Of a DNA stretch of 64,000 nucleotides, positions 56,071-64,000 are shown one piece after another. Where the stretch lies: assembly GCF_007954625.1 (NCBI RefSeq), contig NZ_CP042420.1, positions 1,190,501 to 1,254,500 on the forward strand. Direction: 5' to 3'. The first letter of the stretch is position 1. Each line of letters opens with the position of its first letter. The DNA is from Leuconostoc lactis (GTDB lineage: Bacteria > Bacillota > Bacilli > Lactobacillales > Lactobacillaceae). Both the position numbers and the translations under genes were made by a program. Under the pieces are notes generated by a model. That model ran no database searches and had not been told where the DNA came from. It worked only from the letters and a program-made list of their open reading frames with translations.

Positions 56071-56621
56071 AACTACACACGTTAGGGCCTGTCGGGACCG
56101 ACTCAGAACAGGCAGCCAAAGCTTATATCACCGACCAGACGTTGGTTTTACATCAAGATTTTGAGGGTATTTTAATGCATTTAGACGATTATGTCGGTGA
56201 TCAGATTCTTGTGCCAGCAGCGTTTAAATCGCATCAGTTGCCAGCGTTGAATTGGGCAAATTTTAACTACTTGGCTTGGGAAAAGGCAACCATTGTGGCC
56301 ACGTTTGCTCGACCTTTGATGACACTTGTTGTGGTTGAAAATACCGCTTATGTACGCAATGTAGCTGTCATTCACGCCGCAACTGAGGGGTTATTGACCC
56401 AATATTTACGCGCTAATGGCTTAGATAACGCCTGGGGACCCTCGGTGATTTTTGCCCCCAGTAAGCCTGTCGCCATGTCAGCCTTTATAAATGACCAAAA
56501 TCGGTTTACAATTATATCAGAAGCACAATTCTTAAAATTACCAGAAAGTGAAGATCCAAAGTACCAAGTGCGACAACGATTAAGTCCACAAATGGTCTGG
56601 GTTGTCTATCAAATCAAATGA
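56067..56621 (+). CDS. Prephenate dehydratase-like protein without ACT domain
   Basis: Protein of 184 aa, against about 280 for usual prephenate dehydratases. It opens LHTLGPVGTDSEQAAKAYI, like the GP-G-SE-A start of PheA and of BacA-type prephenate decarboxylases, and has one periplasmic-binding-like lobe pair but no C-terminal ACT domain. The catalytic TRF motif of PheA is not present; QNRFTIIS is the nearest match. Operon context (chorismate mutase before, tyrA nearby) argues it makes phenylpyruvate for Phe, but a decarboxylase-like or other prephenate reaction cannot be excluded. Confidence 0.65.
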   Translation: MKLHTLGPVGTDSEQAAKAYITDQTLVLHQDFEGILMHLDDYVGDQILVPAAFKSHQLPALNWANFNYLAWEKATIVATFARPLMTLVVVENTAYVRNVAVIHAATEGLLTQYLRANGLDNAWGPSVIFAPSKPVAMSAFINDQNRFTIISEAQFLKLPESEDPKYQVRQRLSPQMVWVVYQIK

Positions 56622-57505
56622 CATTACGAGAACAATTACACCTTCCTGAAAGTCCAACTGGTAAGCCGGTTATCGCTGTGCCATTAATGCTTGGACCAAC
56701 TGATAAATTGACACCGTTTGCCCAGCAACTCCAAGTCCAAAAGCCAGACGTGGTGGAATGGCGCGCCGACTATATTGCGGATGATTTTAGCGAAGCGGTG
56801 ATGTGGCAACAAGTGAAAGCGGGAGCGCAAGCAGCGTTAGCGCAAAAAGATGTGTCAGCAATGACTGAAGCTAAAATGTTAGCAGAAATCGACCAAGCCC
56901 AGCAGGAATTTAAGGCGAATTGGCCGATTATGAACCAACAAATCATTAAAGAATTGACGGGATCAGTGTTTGAGACGATTGGCGACTTTCCCATTATTTT
57001 GACGTATCGCACGCAAGCACAAGGTGGTCGGGGTGAAATGTCGCCACTTGAATATACGTTATTCATGGTTAATGCATTACAATCGGGCTATCATTTTGCC
57101 GCTGTTGATGTGGAATATACGTTAGCTGCTGAATTCCGTGACAAAATCATAGCGGTCGCGCGTGAAGCTGGTGTGCCAGTCATCATGTCGTATCATGACT
57201 TAAATGAGACGCCGGATGTGCCGCTTTATTTAGCTGATTTGGCAGCAACCGGTGCTGATATTGTGAAACTTGCGGTAACACCACATGATGAAGCGGATGT
57301 TGAGCGCTTGCTGCTGGCAACACAAGCCGCACAAATTGCGCAGCCGCTTATCACCATTAGTATGGGACTATTGGGGCAACGGTCACGGATTGAAGGGTAT
57401 CAATATGGCTCAGAAATGACTTTTGCGGTCTTAGATGGCCAACCTGTGAGTGCACCAGGACAACTCACAATAAGTGAATTACGGGCAGCTTGGCAAGCTA
57501 AATAA
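56618..57505 (+). CDS. aroD: Type I 3-dehydroquinate dehydratase
   Basis: Class I enzyme forming a Schiff base: Lys217 in ADIVKLAVTP and His193 in SYHDLNETP. EWRAD (47-51) and RTQAQGG (131-137) bind substrate. At 295 aa it is about 45 residues longer than usual; the extra part is an alanine/glutamine-rich helical insert around residues 68-118. It is the last gene of the aromatic operon, overlaps its predecessor by 4 bp and is followed by a strong terminator. Confidence 0.92.
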   Translation: MTLREQLHLPESPTGKPVIAVPLMLGPTDKLTPFAQQLQVQKPDVVEWRADYIADDFSEAVMWQQVKAGAQAALAQKDVSAMTEAKMLAEIDQAQQEFKANWPIMNQQIIKELTGSVFETIGDFPIILTYRTQAQGGRGEMSPLEYTLFMVNALQSGYHFAAVDVEYTLAAEFRDKIIAVAREAGVPVIMSYHDLNETPDVPLYLADLAATGADIVKLAVTPHDEADVERLLLATQAAQIAQPLITISMGLLGQRSRIEGYQYGSEMTFAVLDGQPVSAPGQLTISELRAAWQAK

Positions 57506-57537
57506 AAAAATCGCGCAATAACTTGCGCGATTTTTTT
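57504..57537. terminator. Bidirectional terminator at the end of the aromatic operon
   Basis: Fifteen-bp perfect stem AAAAAAATCGCGCAA / TTGCGCGATTTTTTT with loop TAAC. Shared with the small converging gene. Confidence 0.93.
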
Positions 57538-57733
57538 ATTTTTTATGAATGACTGCTTTTGATGCGGCTGAGCCCGAAATTGCAGGGATTGCAATGATCG
57601 CAATTTCGCCAACAATAATGGCCAAAACGGCAGCACCGACGAATGAATAAGTACCACCAGTCAGTTGAGACACAATGTAACCCAAAATTTCGCCAAATAC
57701 AGCAGACCAAAAAGCAACAGTAATGAATTTCAT
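57536..57733 (-). CDS. DUF2929 (YjzD-like) small membrane protein
   Basis: Protein of 65 aa with two hydrophobic helices: MKFITVAFWSAVFGEILGYIVSQLTGGTYSF, then AVLAIIVGEIAIIAIPAI. The layout resembles the DUF2929/YjzD family, of unknown function. ATG 57733 follows AGAGGTG; its stop overlaps the terminator stem. Divergent from dnaE. Confidence 0.65.
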   Translation of the reverse strand: MKFITVAFWSAVFGEILGYIVSQLTGGTYSFVGAAVLAIIVGEIAIIAIPAISGSAASKAVIHKK

Positions 57734-57860
57734 ACTTTTCACCTCTTTACAGAACTATCATACGCTTATTCCTGAAAAGCGCAACCTTTTTTCGCGATTT
57801 TCGTGTATAATTAAAGGGAACAAAGTTTCGTATCATGAAGCGAAATAATGCGGAGGGCTA

Positions 57861-60800
57861 ATGTACGCACCGTTACAAATTTTAAGCGCCTATAGCTTAC
57901 TAAAAAATCCTAATACGATTCCTCAAATTGTTGCAACAGCGAAAGCACGACACTATGAGGCGATTGCCCTAACTGATCTCAATGTGATGTATGGGGCAGT
58001 CGAATTTTACCGAACGGCTTTGGAAAATAATCTTAAGCCGTTATTTGGCGTAACTTTGGAAGTCAATGGATTAGTGAACACAGCGACAACGTTTCCCATG
58101 ATTTTAATTGCGGAAACGCAAGTCGGTTATCAAAACTTGATGTGGTTATCATCAGCGAAAATGACGGCCAAAACGCCTGATTTAACGTTGGCGGCATTGT
58201 CAGACCATTTAGAAGGGATTAACGTGATTTTGCCAGGCGATAGTGAATTATCACAGTTCATTGCGTCGGCCTACGATGATGTGGCGCAATATTGGCAAAC
58301 CCTCATGACTTATATTACGCCAGCACATTTATACTTGGGGATTAACCCCCAGATGGCGCCACAAATCCAAACCCGTCTCGCTGATTTCCAAACGACAACC
58401 CAAGCACAATTAATTGCACTAGATGACGTCGCGTATCTGAATACAGATGATGCGTTCACGACCCAGGTGTTAAAGTCAATTGATGCTAATGTCAAACTAG
58501 AGGGCATTAAGGCGCTATCACAGCAATCAGGTACCCAAATTTTACAAGATTACAACCAGGTTAAGGCTGCCTATCAGACGAGTGATCTCTTAAAGGCTGC
58601 CTTTTTGGCCAATGAAGCCTTGGTAGCTAGAAGTCAGGTCACGTTGACTTTTAGTCAGACGGCTGCTTTACCGGCGTTTCAGTTACCAGCTGGTATGCCG
58701 GATGCCGGCACATATTTAAGAACTTTGGCCGAGAAAGGCTTGGCGGCACGATTACAAGGTCTGCATGTTGATCAGTCCCGTTATCAAGCGCGTTTAGCAC
58801 ATGAGCTGGCAGTGATTGATCAGTTGGGCTTTAATGATTATTTCTTAATTGTTTGGGATATTGTGAATTTTGCTTATCAAAATCATATCCAACTCGGGGC
58901 AGGGCGTGGATCAGCTGCTGGATCACTGGTAGCGTATGCGTTGCGCATCACAGATGTGGATCCACTGCAGTTTGGCTTACTCTTTGAACGTTTTTTGAAT
59001 GCGGACCGTGTCCAAATGCCAGATATTGATATTGATTGGCCGGATAATAAACGCGACGTGGTCTTGAAATATCTACATGATAAATATGGTCAGCGTAATT
59101 TTGCTCAGATTTTAACGTTTGGGACGTTAGCCGCCAAACAAGCACTGCGCGATACGGCGCGTGTGTTTGGTGTCTCACAGCAGATGATGAGCCGGATTAG
59201 TAATGCCGTACCAACGGGTAAACAAGGGCGAAAAGTCTCAATTCAAGATGCGCTCCAAGCAGGTGATGGGCTCCAAAAGGTCTTGTCAGAAATTGATGAC
59301 GGTCAATTACTGCTGAAAGTTGCCCAACAAATCGAAGGATTGCCACGAAACTATTCGACGCACGCGGCAGGGGTCGTGTTAAGTGCGGATACACTGGTGC
59401 ACACCTTGCCGGTGCAGTCAGGGACTGATGAGCGCTTATTGACGCAGTTTGAAAAGGATACGGTGGAGGCGTTAGGACTACTAAAAATCGATGTCCTAGG
59501 GTTATCAAACTTATCCATTTTGGCACAAACCTTATATGAAGCACGGCACCAATTGCCAGAGCATTTTGACATTAGTCGTGTGCCATTGGATGATGCGGCA
59601 ACGCTCGCTTTGTATGCCAAAGGCGATACCAATGGAATCTTTCAATTTGAATCGGCGGGTATTAAACATGTCTTGCGGCAATTACAACCGGCCACTTTTG
59701 AACATATTGTGGCGGTTAATTCGCTTTACAGACCAGGGCCTAGTCGCAACATTGAAAGCTTTATCAAACGTCGACATGGTCTTGAACCGGTGACGGTGCC
59801 TGACGCCAGTTTGAAGACCATTTTAGCACCAACATTTGGCATTATCGTGTATCAAGAGCAAGTCATGTTGGTTGCCGAAGCTTACGCTGGTTTGACACTT
59901 GGGGAAGCGGACGTGTTGCGTAGTGCCATGTCAAAAAAGAAGTTGACACAAATGGCGGCGATGCAAGAAAAGTTTATTAATGGTGCGGTAGCCTTGGGAC
60001 ATGACCGCCAAGAAGCGGCCCAAATTTTTGCTTATATTGATGAGTTTGCAAACTATGGCTTTAACCGCTCGCATGCGGTGGCTTATAGTAAGCTATCTTT
60101 CCAGTTAGCTTATATGAAGGCCCACTATCCAGCGGCATTCTTTACCGCCGTGTTAAATGCCAATTTAGGGTCACCCGAAAAGGTACGGCTGTATGTTGCG
60201 GAAGCCAAGGCGCGTCAATTGCAGGTAGCAGCACCGCACATCAATCAGTCACAGCGTTTTTGGACAGTTAATCAGGGTGTTTTGCAAATGGGACTTAATA
60301 ACATCCGTGGTTTACGGACTGATTTTGTGGCTGCTGTCTTGGCTGAACGGACGGCCAATGGCCCGTTTCAATCGATTCAATCCTTTGTTCGACGCCTACC
60401 CGAAAAGTTTAGAAAACGGGACACGCTGCGTCAGTTAGTTTATGCGGGGGCTTTAGATACATTTGGCTACAACCGGATGGAACTTGTGACCGCTTTAGAT
60501 GATTTGATTGAAGCGGCTAGTTTTGGCGACTTGATTTTAAACGAGACCAAAATTAAGAAAATGCCTGATTGGGACTTAACGGAGAAGTTAGCCTACGAAA
60601 AAGAGGCTATCGGTGTGAATTTATCGGGCTATCCACTCGATGGCTATGCCAGCTTAATTGCCGATCACAATTACCAAGAAATTGCTGATTTGACTGAAAA
60701 GACTGATAAAAAGCAACCGGTGACCGTTATTGCCCTCATTGACCAAGTGCGCACAACACGTACCAAAAAAGGTGAGGAAATGGCTTTTGTCACAGTATCA

Positions 60801-61214
60801 GATGCGACGGGCACAACTAGTGTGACCGTTTTCCATCAACTTTATGACAAAGTGAAAGCTGACTTAAAGGTTGGAGCCATCATTCAATTCACGGGCCGTG
60901 TCGATCACTATAATGGCAAAATTTCAGTTGTGGCTAATCACTTGAGTTTGGCCCCGGATTTAGCTCAATCACAACAAAATGGGACGTGGTTTTTGCAGTT
61001 TGATACCGTACATGATACGCAAACAAATCGTCGTGACGTCATTGCGGTTTTGAAAAAGTATCATGGCGATAATCCAGTCGTGATTCATTGGCAAAATGAC
61101 CAAAAAAATCAACAATTAGCACCGGCGTTTTGGTTGAGTGATGAAACCGCTATCATGCGTGAACTAGCGCCATTACTGGGAAATGACAATGTGGTCTTTC
61201 GACGAAATCATTAA
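57861..61214 (+). CDS. dnaE: DNA polymerase III alpha subunit (DnaE)
   Basis: Replicative polymerase of 1117 aa. Layout: N-terminal PHP domain (FPMILIAETQVGYQNLMWLSSAK), palm with catalytic PDIDIDWPDNKRD (Asp388 and Asp390), fingers with NRSHAVAYSKLSFQLAYMKAHYPAAF, helix-hairpin-helix and a C-terminal OB domain (VTVIALIDQVRTTRTKKGEEMAFVTVSDATG). The PHP metal-binding residues are partly lost, as in Gram-positive DnaE, which lacks proofreading. TATAAT at 57806-57811 is its likely -10. pyk follows directly. Confidence 0.95.
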   Translation: MYAPLQILSAYSLLKNPNTIPQIVATAKARHYEAIALTDLNVMYGAVEFYRTALENNLKPLFGVTLEVNGLVNTATTFPMILIAETQVGYQNLMWLSSAKMTAKTPDLTLAALSDHLEGINVILPGDSELSQFIASAYDDVAQYWQTLMTYITPAHLYLGINPQMAPQIQTRLADFQTTTQAQLIALDDVAYLNTDDAFTTQVLKSIDANVKLEGIKALSQQSGTQILQDYNQVKAAYQTSDLLKAAFLANEALVARSQVTLTFSQTAALPAFQLPAGMPDAGTYLRTLAEKGLAARLQGLHVDQSRYQARLAHELAVIDQLGFNDYFLIVWDIVNFAYQNHIQLGAGRGSAAGSLVAYALRITDVDPLQFGLLFERFLNADRVQMPDIDIDWPDNKRDVVLKYLHDKYGQRNFAQILTFGTLAAKQALRDTARVFGVSQQMMSRISNAVPTGKQGRKVSIQDALQAGDGLQKVLSEIDDGQLLLKVAQQIEGLPRNYSTHAAGVVLSADTLVHTLPVQSGTDERLLTQFEKDTVEALGLLKIDVLGLSNLSILAQTLYEARHQLPEHFDISRVPLDDAATLALYAKGDTNGIFQFESAGIKHVLRQLQPATFEHIVAVNSLYRPGPSRNIESFIKRRHGLEPVTVPDASLKTILAPTFGIIVYQEQVMLVAEAYAGLTLGEADVLRSAMSKKKLTQMAAMQEKFINGAVALGHDRQEAAQIFAYIDEFANYGFNRSHAVAYSKLSFQLAYMKAHYPAAFFTAVLNANLGSPEKVRLYVAEAKARQLQVAAPHINQSQRFWTVNQGVLQMGLNNIRGLRTDFVAAVLAERTANGPFQSIQSFVRRLPEKFRKRDTLRQLVYAGALDTFGYNRMELVTALDDLIEAASFGDLILNETKIKKMPDWDLTEKLAYEKEAIGVNLSGYPLDGYASLIADHNYQEIADLTEKTDKKQPVTVIALIDQVRTTRTKKGEEMAFVTVSDATGTTSVTVFHQLYDKVKADLKVGAIIQFTGRVDHYNGKISVVANHLSLAPDLAQSQQNGTWFLQFDTVHDTQTNRRDVIAVLKKYHGDNPVVIHWQNDQKNQQLAPAFWLSDETAIMRELAPLLGNDNVVFRRNH

Positions 61215-61223
61215 TATTATGGC

Positions 61224-61287
61224 TTGTATAAACACCTAAGAATGTATAAAATAGAGCTTGGGTAGTGTTGCACAAGCAACAACCAAG
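61224..61287 (+). promoter_or_regulatory. pyk promoter and 5' stem-loop
   Basis: TTGTAT (61224-61229) and TAAAAT (61247-61252), 17-bp spacing. The predicted transcript begins near 61259, close to a stem CTTGG / CCAAG with inner GTTGC-ACAA-GCAAC (61257-61287). A 5'-terminal hairpin of this kind could stabilise the mRNA (inference). Confidence 0.6.
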
Positions 61288-61310
61288 ATAACTAAGGAGC
61301 ATATTTAACC

Positions 61311-62732
61311 ATGAAAAAGACGAAAATCGTCTCAACACTTGGTCCGTCATCATCTGATGTCGAAACAATCGTCAAGTTGATCCAAGCGGGTGCCAACGTA
61401 TTCCGCTTCAACTTCTCACACGGTGATCACGAAGAACACTTGAGCCGCATGAATGCTGTTCATGAAGCTGAAAAGATCACAGGTAAGACAGTCGGTATCT
61501 TGTTGGACACAAAGGGTGCTGAAATCCGTACAACAAAGCAAGTCGATGGTAAGATTGAATTCCAAACAGGCGACGTTTTGCGTATCTCAATGGACGAAAA
61601 CCTTGAAGGTACAAAGGAAAAGATTGCCGTAACCTACGCAGGTTTGTTTGATGACGTGCAAGTGGGTGGACAAGTCTTGTTTGATGATGGTTTGCTTGGC
61701 ACAACTGTTCTTGAAAAGGACGTTGCTAACCGTGAACTTGTTGTTCGTGTTGACAATGATGGTATCTTGGGATCACGTAAGGGTGTCAACGCACCAGGTG
61801 TTTCAATCAACCTGCCTGGTATCACTGAAAAGGATGCTGATGACATTCGCTTCGGTTTGGACCACGGTATCAACTATATCGCCGCATCATTCGTTCGTAA
61901 GCCTGAAGACGTGCTCGAAATTCGTGCCTTGTTGAAGGAAAAGAACATGGAACACGTGCAAATCGTGCCTAAGATCGAATCACAAGAAGGTATCGACAAC
62001 CTTGATGCTATTATTGCCGTTTCTGATGGTTTGATGGTACCACGTGGTGACATGGGTGTCGAAATTCCAGCCGAAAACGTGCCTTTGGTACAAAAGGAAA
62101 TGATCCGCAAGATGAACTTGGCAGGTTTGCCAGTTATCACTGCGACACAAATGCTTGACTCAATGGAAGAAAACCCACGTCCAACACGTGCCGAAGCTTC
62201 CGACGTTGCCAACGCTGTCTTCGATGGTACTGATGCCACAATGTTGTCAGGTGAATCAGCTAACGGTGAATATCCAGTTGAAGCCGTTGCCACAATGGCT
62301 GCTATCGACGAAAAGGCTGAATCATCATTGCCTTACAACGGTCGTCATCAAGATCTTCACTTTGATGAAACAGATGCGACAGAAGCCGTTGCTTCAGCTG
62401 TATCACGTATTGCCCACAGCGTAAATGCTAAGGCAATCGTTGTGTCAACAAACTCAGGTTACACAGCACGTATGGTATCAAAGTACCGTCCAGAAGTTAA
62501 CATTTTGGCCGTGACTTATTCAGAACGTGTACAACGTGGTTTGACTTTGAACTACGGTGTCTTGCCAGTTGTTTACGATGCTCCTGCAACAATCGATGAA
62601 ATGATTGCATTGGCTAAGACAGCTGTTAAGGAACAAGGTTTGGCTAACACAGGTGACACAATTGTCATCGCAGCCGGTGTACCAATGTCACAATCTGGTA
62701 CAACAAACATGATTACTGTACAAACAGTTTAA
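61311..62732 (+). CDS. pyk: Pyruvate kinase
   Basis: Converts PEP and ADP to pyruvate and ATP, 473 aa. KTKIVSTLGPSS at the N-terminus, catalytic VPKIESQEGIDN, MVPRGDMGVEIP and ATQMLDSMEENPRPTRAEASDVANAV. It lacks the C-terminal PEP-utiliser extension present in Bacillus Pyk. In homofermentative relatives pfkA lies between dnaE and pyk; here it is absent. Codon use is very biased (TTG, GGT, AAG, GAA), marking high expression. AAGGAG precedes the start. Confidence 0.97.
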   Translation: MKKTKIVSTLGPSSSDVETIVKLIQAGANVFRFNFSHGDHEEHLSRMNAVHEAEKITGKTVGILLDTKGAEIRTTKQVDGKIEFQTGDVLRISMDENLEGTKEKIAVTYAGLFDDVQVGGQVLFDDGLLGTTVLEKDVANRELVVRVDNDGILGSRKGVNAPGVSINLPGITEKDADDIRFGLDHGINYIAASFVRKPEDVLEIRALLKEKNMEHVQIVPKIESQEGIDNLDAIIAVSDGLMVPRGDMGVEIPAENVPLVQKEMIRKMNLAGLPVITATQMLDSMEENPRPTRAEASDVANAVFDGTDATMLSGESANGEYPVEAVATMAAIDEKAESSLPYNGRHQDLHFDETDATEAVASAVSRIAHSVNAKAIVVSTNSGYTARMVSKYRPEVNILAVTYSERVQRGLTLNYGVLPVVYDAPATIDEMIALAKTAVKEQGLANTGDTIVIAAGVPMSQSGTTNMITVQTV

Positions 62733-62753
62733 TCAAACGCAATTGATGCAATG

Positions 62754-62781
62754 AAAATAGCCGCTAGCGGCTATTTTTTTT
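62754..62781 (+). terminator. pyk terminator
   Basis: Stem AAAATAGCCG / CGGCTATTTT with loop CTAG and eight T. Confidence 0.9.
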
Positions 62782-62888
62782 ATGCTTCTGACTAAAAATC
62801 GGTAATGTCACAAAACCTACCACAATTAAAACGTTCAATTGGTCTAGCTGATATGATTAGAGCAACGTTAAAAGAGGAGTAAGGTATT

Positions 62889-64000
62889 ATGAATACAGGT
62901 GATTTGGCTTGGGTGTTAATTTCGGCAGCATTGGTTTGGTTAATGACGCCAGGTTTGGCCCTCTTCTATGGTGGCTTGGGTGAACGACGCAATTTATTGC
63001 ACACCATGTTTGTGCCCATTTTAATCATTGGGATTGCAACAATGGTCTGGTTCACTGTTGGTTACTCGCTGGCATTTGGTGGCGCGGGGGATATCATTGG
63101 TAACTTTAAGCATTTATTTTTGTCTGGGGTATCGTTTACCCATTCAACAAAGAGCTTAACGATTCCCGATGGTGCGTTTGCCTTGTTCCAGGGCATGTTC
63201 CCGATTATCACGGCTGCCATCATTACCGGTTCGGTGATTGGCCGTGTCCGCATTAAAGCCATGATTGTGTTCATTACGCTATGGTTGATTTTTATTTATA
63301 CGCCATTGGCACACATGGTGTGGGGCGGTGGTTTGTTGGCAAAGCTAGGTGCGATTGACTTTGCTGGTGGGACAGTTGTTCACATTTCAAGTGGTGTGAC
63401 TGGCTTGGTCTTGGCCTTGATGATTGGTCACCGACATAACGATAAGCATGTACCTGTTCGACCTTCTTATGTGTTGATTGGTGGGGCGTTGCTTTGGGTG
63501 GGTTGGTTCGGCTTTAACTCAGGCTCTGCATTAGCCGCTAATGGTATTGCTGTCTTGGCCTTGGTTAACACGTGGTTGGCTTCAGCTGCTGGTGTGTTGA
63601 CTTGGGGACTTGCCGAATATAAAATGCATGGCCGCGCTACCTTGTCTGGGATTACCAGTGGTGGGGTTGCTGGTTTAGTTGCCATTACGCCAGCTGCAGG
63701 CTTCGTTGCCCCTTGGGCAGCGGTTGTGATGGGCTTGTTGGCCGGTGTCATTGGCTTTGGCGGAATTACTTTTGTTAAGAATAGTTTTGGTTATGATGAT
63801 ACGCTAGATGCCTTTGGAATTCATGGCATTGGTGGTGCAGTTGGGGCTATTTTAACCGGTGTATTTGCCGATAAAACGATTGGTGGTATTGCCGGTGCTG
63901 TGAACGGTGATTGGTCATTAGTTTGGAAACAGTTGGTTGCTATTTTGTTCACTGTGGCCTTTGCTGCGATTGGCACCTATATTTTGGCAAAAATCACCGC
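62889..64000 (+). CDS. amt: Ammonium transporter Amt (partial, 3' end outside window)
   Basis: Membrane ammonium channel; 370 residues lie in the window with about ten helices. The two pore histidines are in VVHISSG and FGIHGIGG; WLMTPGLALFYGG and FGFNSGSALAAN are family signatures. GAGGAG precedes ATG 62889, and an extended -10 TGATATGAT (62849-62857) lies 32 bases further up. A glnK-type gene may follow outside the window. Confidence 0.94.
   Translation, partial: MNTGDLAWVLISAALVWLMTPGLALFYGGLGERRNLLHTMFVPILIIGIATMVWFTVGYSLAFGGAGDIIGNFKHLFLSGVSFTHSTKSLTIPDGAFALFQGMFPIITAAIITGSVIGRVRIKAMIVFITLWLIFIYTPLAHMVWGGGLLAKLGAIDFAGGTVVHISSGVTGLVLALMIGHRHNDKHVPVRPSYVLIGGALLWVGWFGFNSGSALAANGIAVLALVNTWLASAAGVLTWGLAEYKMHGRATLSGITSGGVAGLVAITPAAGFVAPWAAVVMGLLAGVIGFGGITFVKNSFGYDDTLDAFGIHGIGGAVGAILTGVFADKTIGGIAGAVNGDWSLVWKQLVAILFTVAFAAIGTYILAKIT

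Noticed and set aside
57817..57830. LexA box at dnaE
   Set aside because: GAAC-AAAG-TTTC has one wrong base in the second half-site, unlike the perfect palindrome at yhaO, so it is too weak to call.

Overview
The window looks like chromosome of a heterofermentative lactic acid bacterium of the Leuconostoc/Weissella group (inference from gene content; no 16S rRNA is present). It has strong AGGAGG-type ribosome binding sites, fairly low GC, S1/Der/HU/ScpAB/RibU genes in typical Firmicutes order, a 6-phosphogluconolactonase, and dnaE running straight into pyk with no pfkA between them, as expected where phosphoketolase replaces glycolysis. I see no rRNA, tRNA, insertion sequence, prophage or CRISPR array.

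Layout. (1) 1-11.1 kb: a divergent malto-/isomalto-oligosaccharide regulon. Three intracellular GH13 enzymes and an ABC ATPase run leftward, malEFG and a LacI-type regulator run rightward, and three LacI-type operators sit in the middle. (2) 11.2-17.3 kb: an APC amino acid permease, a PucR-type regulator, an MHS-family transporter and an M32 carboxypeptidase. A TTGTGCA/TGCACAA motif is shared by the two intergenic regions. (3) 17.4-34.4 kb: housekeeping genes: rpsU, yqeY, cvfB, xerD, ribT-like, scpAB, rluB, an FMN riboswitch with ribU, a LysM protein, cmk, rpsA, der, hup, csbD-like, a TPR protein, cca, dfrA, degV, an SGNH hydrolase and pgl. (4) 34.4-43.4 kb: yhaO-yhaN-yhaM behind a LexA-like box, then prsA, a coiled-coil gene and hit facing ecsAB and trmB. 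(5) 43.4-46.7 kb: a candidate small RNA, a tandemly duplicated membrane protein gene, and a nucleoside hydrolase/ECF S-component pair behind a preQ1-I-like pseudoknot. (6) 46.7-57.5 kb: the whole shikimate/Tyr/Phe pathway as one operon, tkt-aroE-aroF-aroB-aroC-aroA-tyrA-aroK/aroQ-pheA-like-aroD. (7) 57.5-64 kb: a DUF2929-like gene, dnaE, pyk and a partial amt.

The most striking element is the leader of the aromatic operon. A consensus promoter is followed by a 17-codon peptide, MNNTILKNNSYYYFWFM, and a set of mutually exclusive hairpins ending in an intrinsic terminator. The geometry fits ribosome-mediated attenuation sensing Tyr, Phe and Trp together, which is unusual for a Gram-positive, where T-boxes or TRAP are the expected devices. 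A second complete terminator sits just before tkt. The operon enzymes are also unusual: a shikimate kinase-chorismate mutase fusion, a short prephenate dehydratase-like protein without an ACT domain, a TyrA without ACT, and a DAHP synthase whose usual metal-binding Cys is Asp. Transcript attenuation may therefore carry much of the feedback control (inference).
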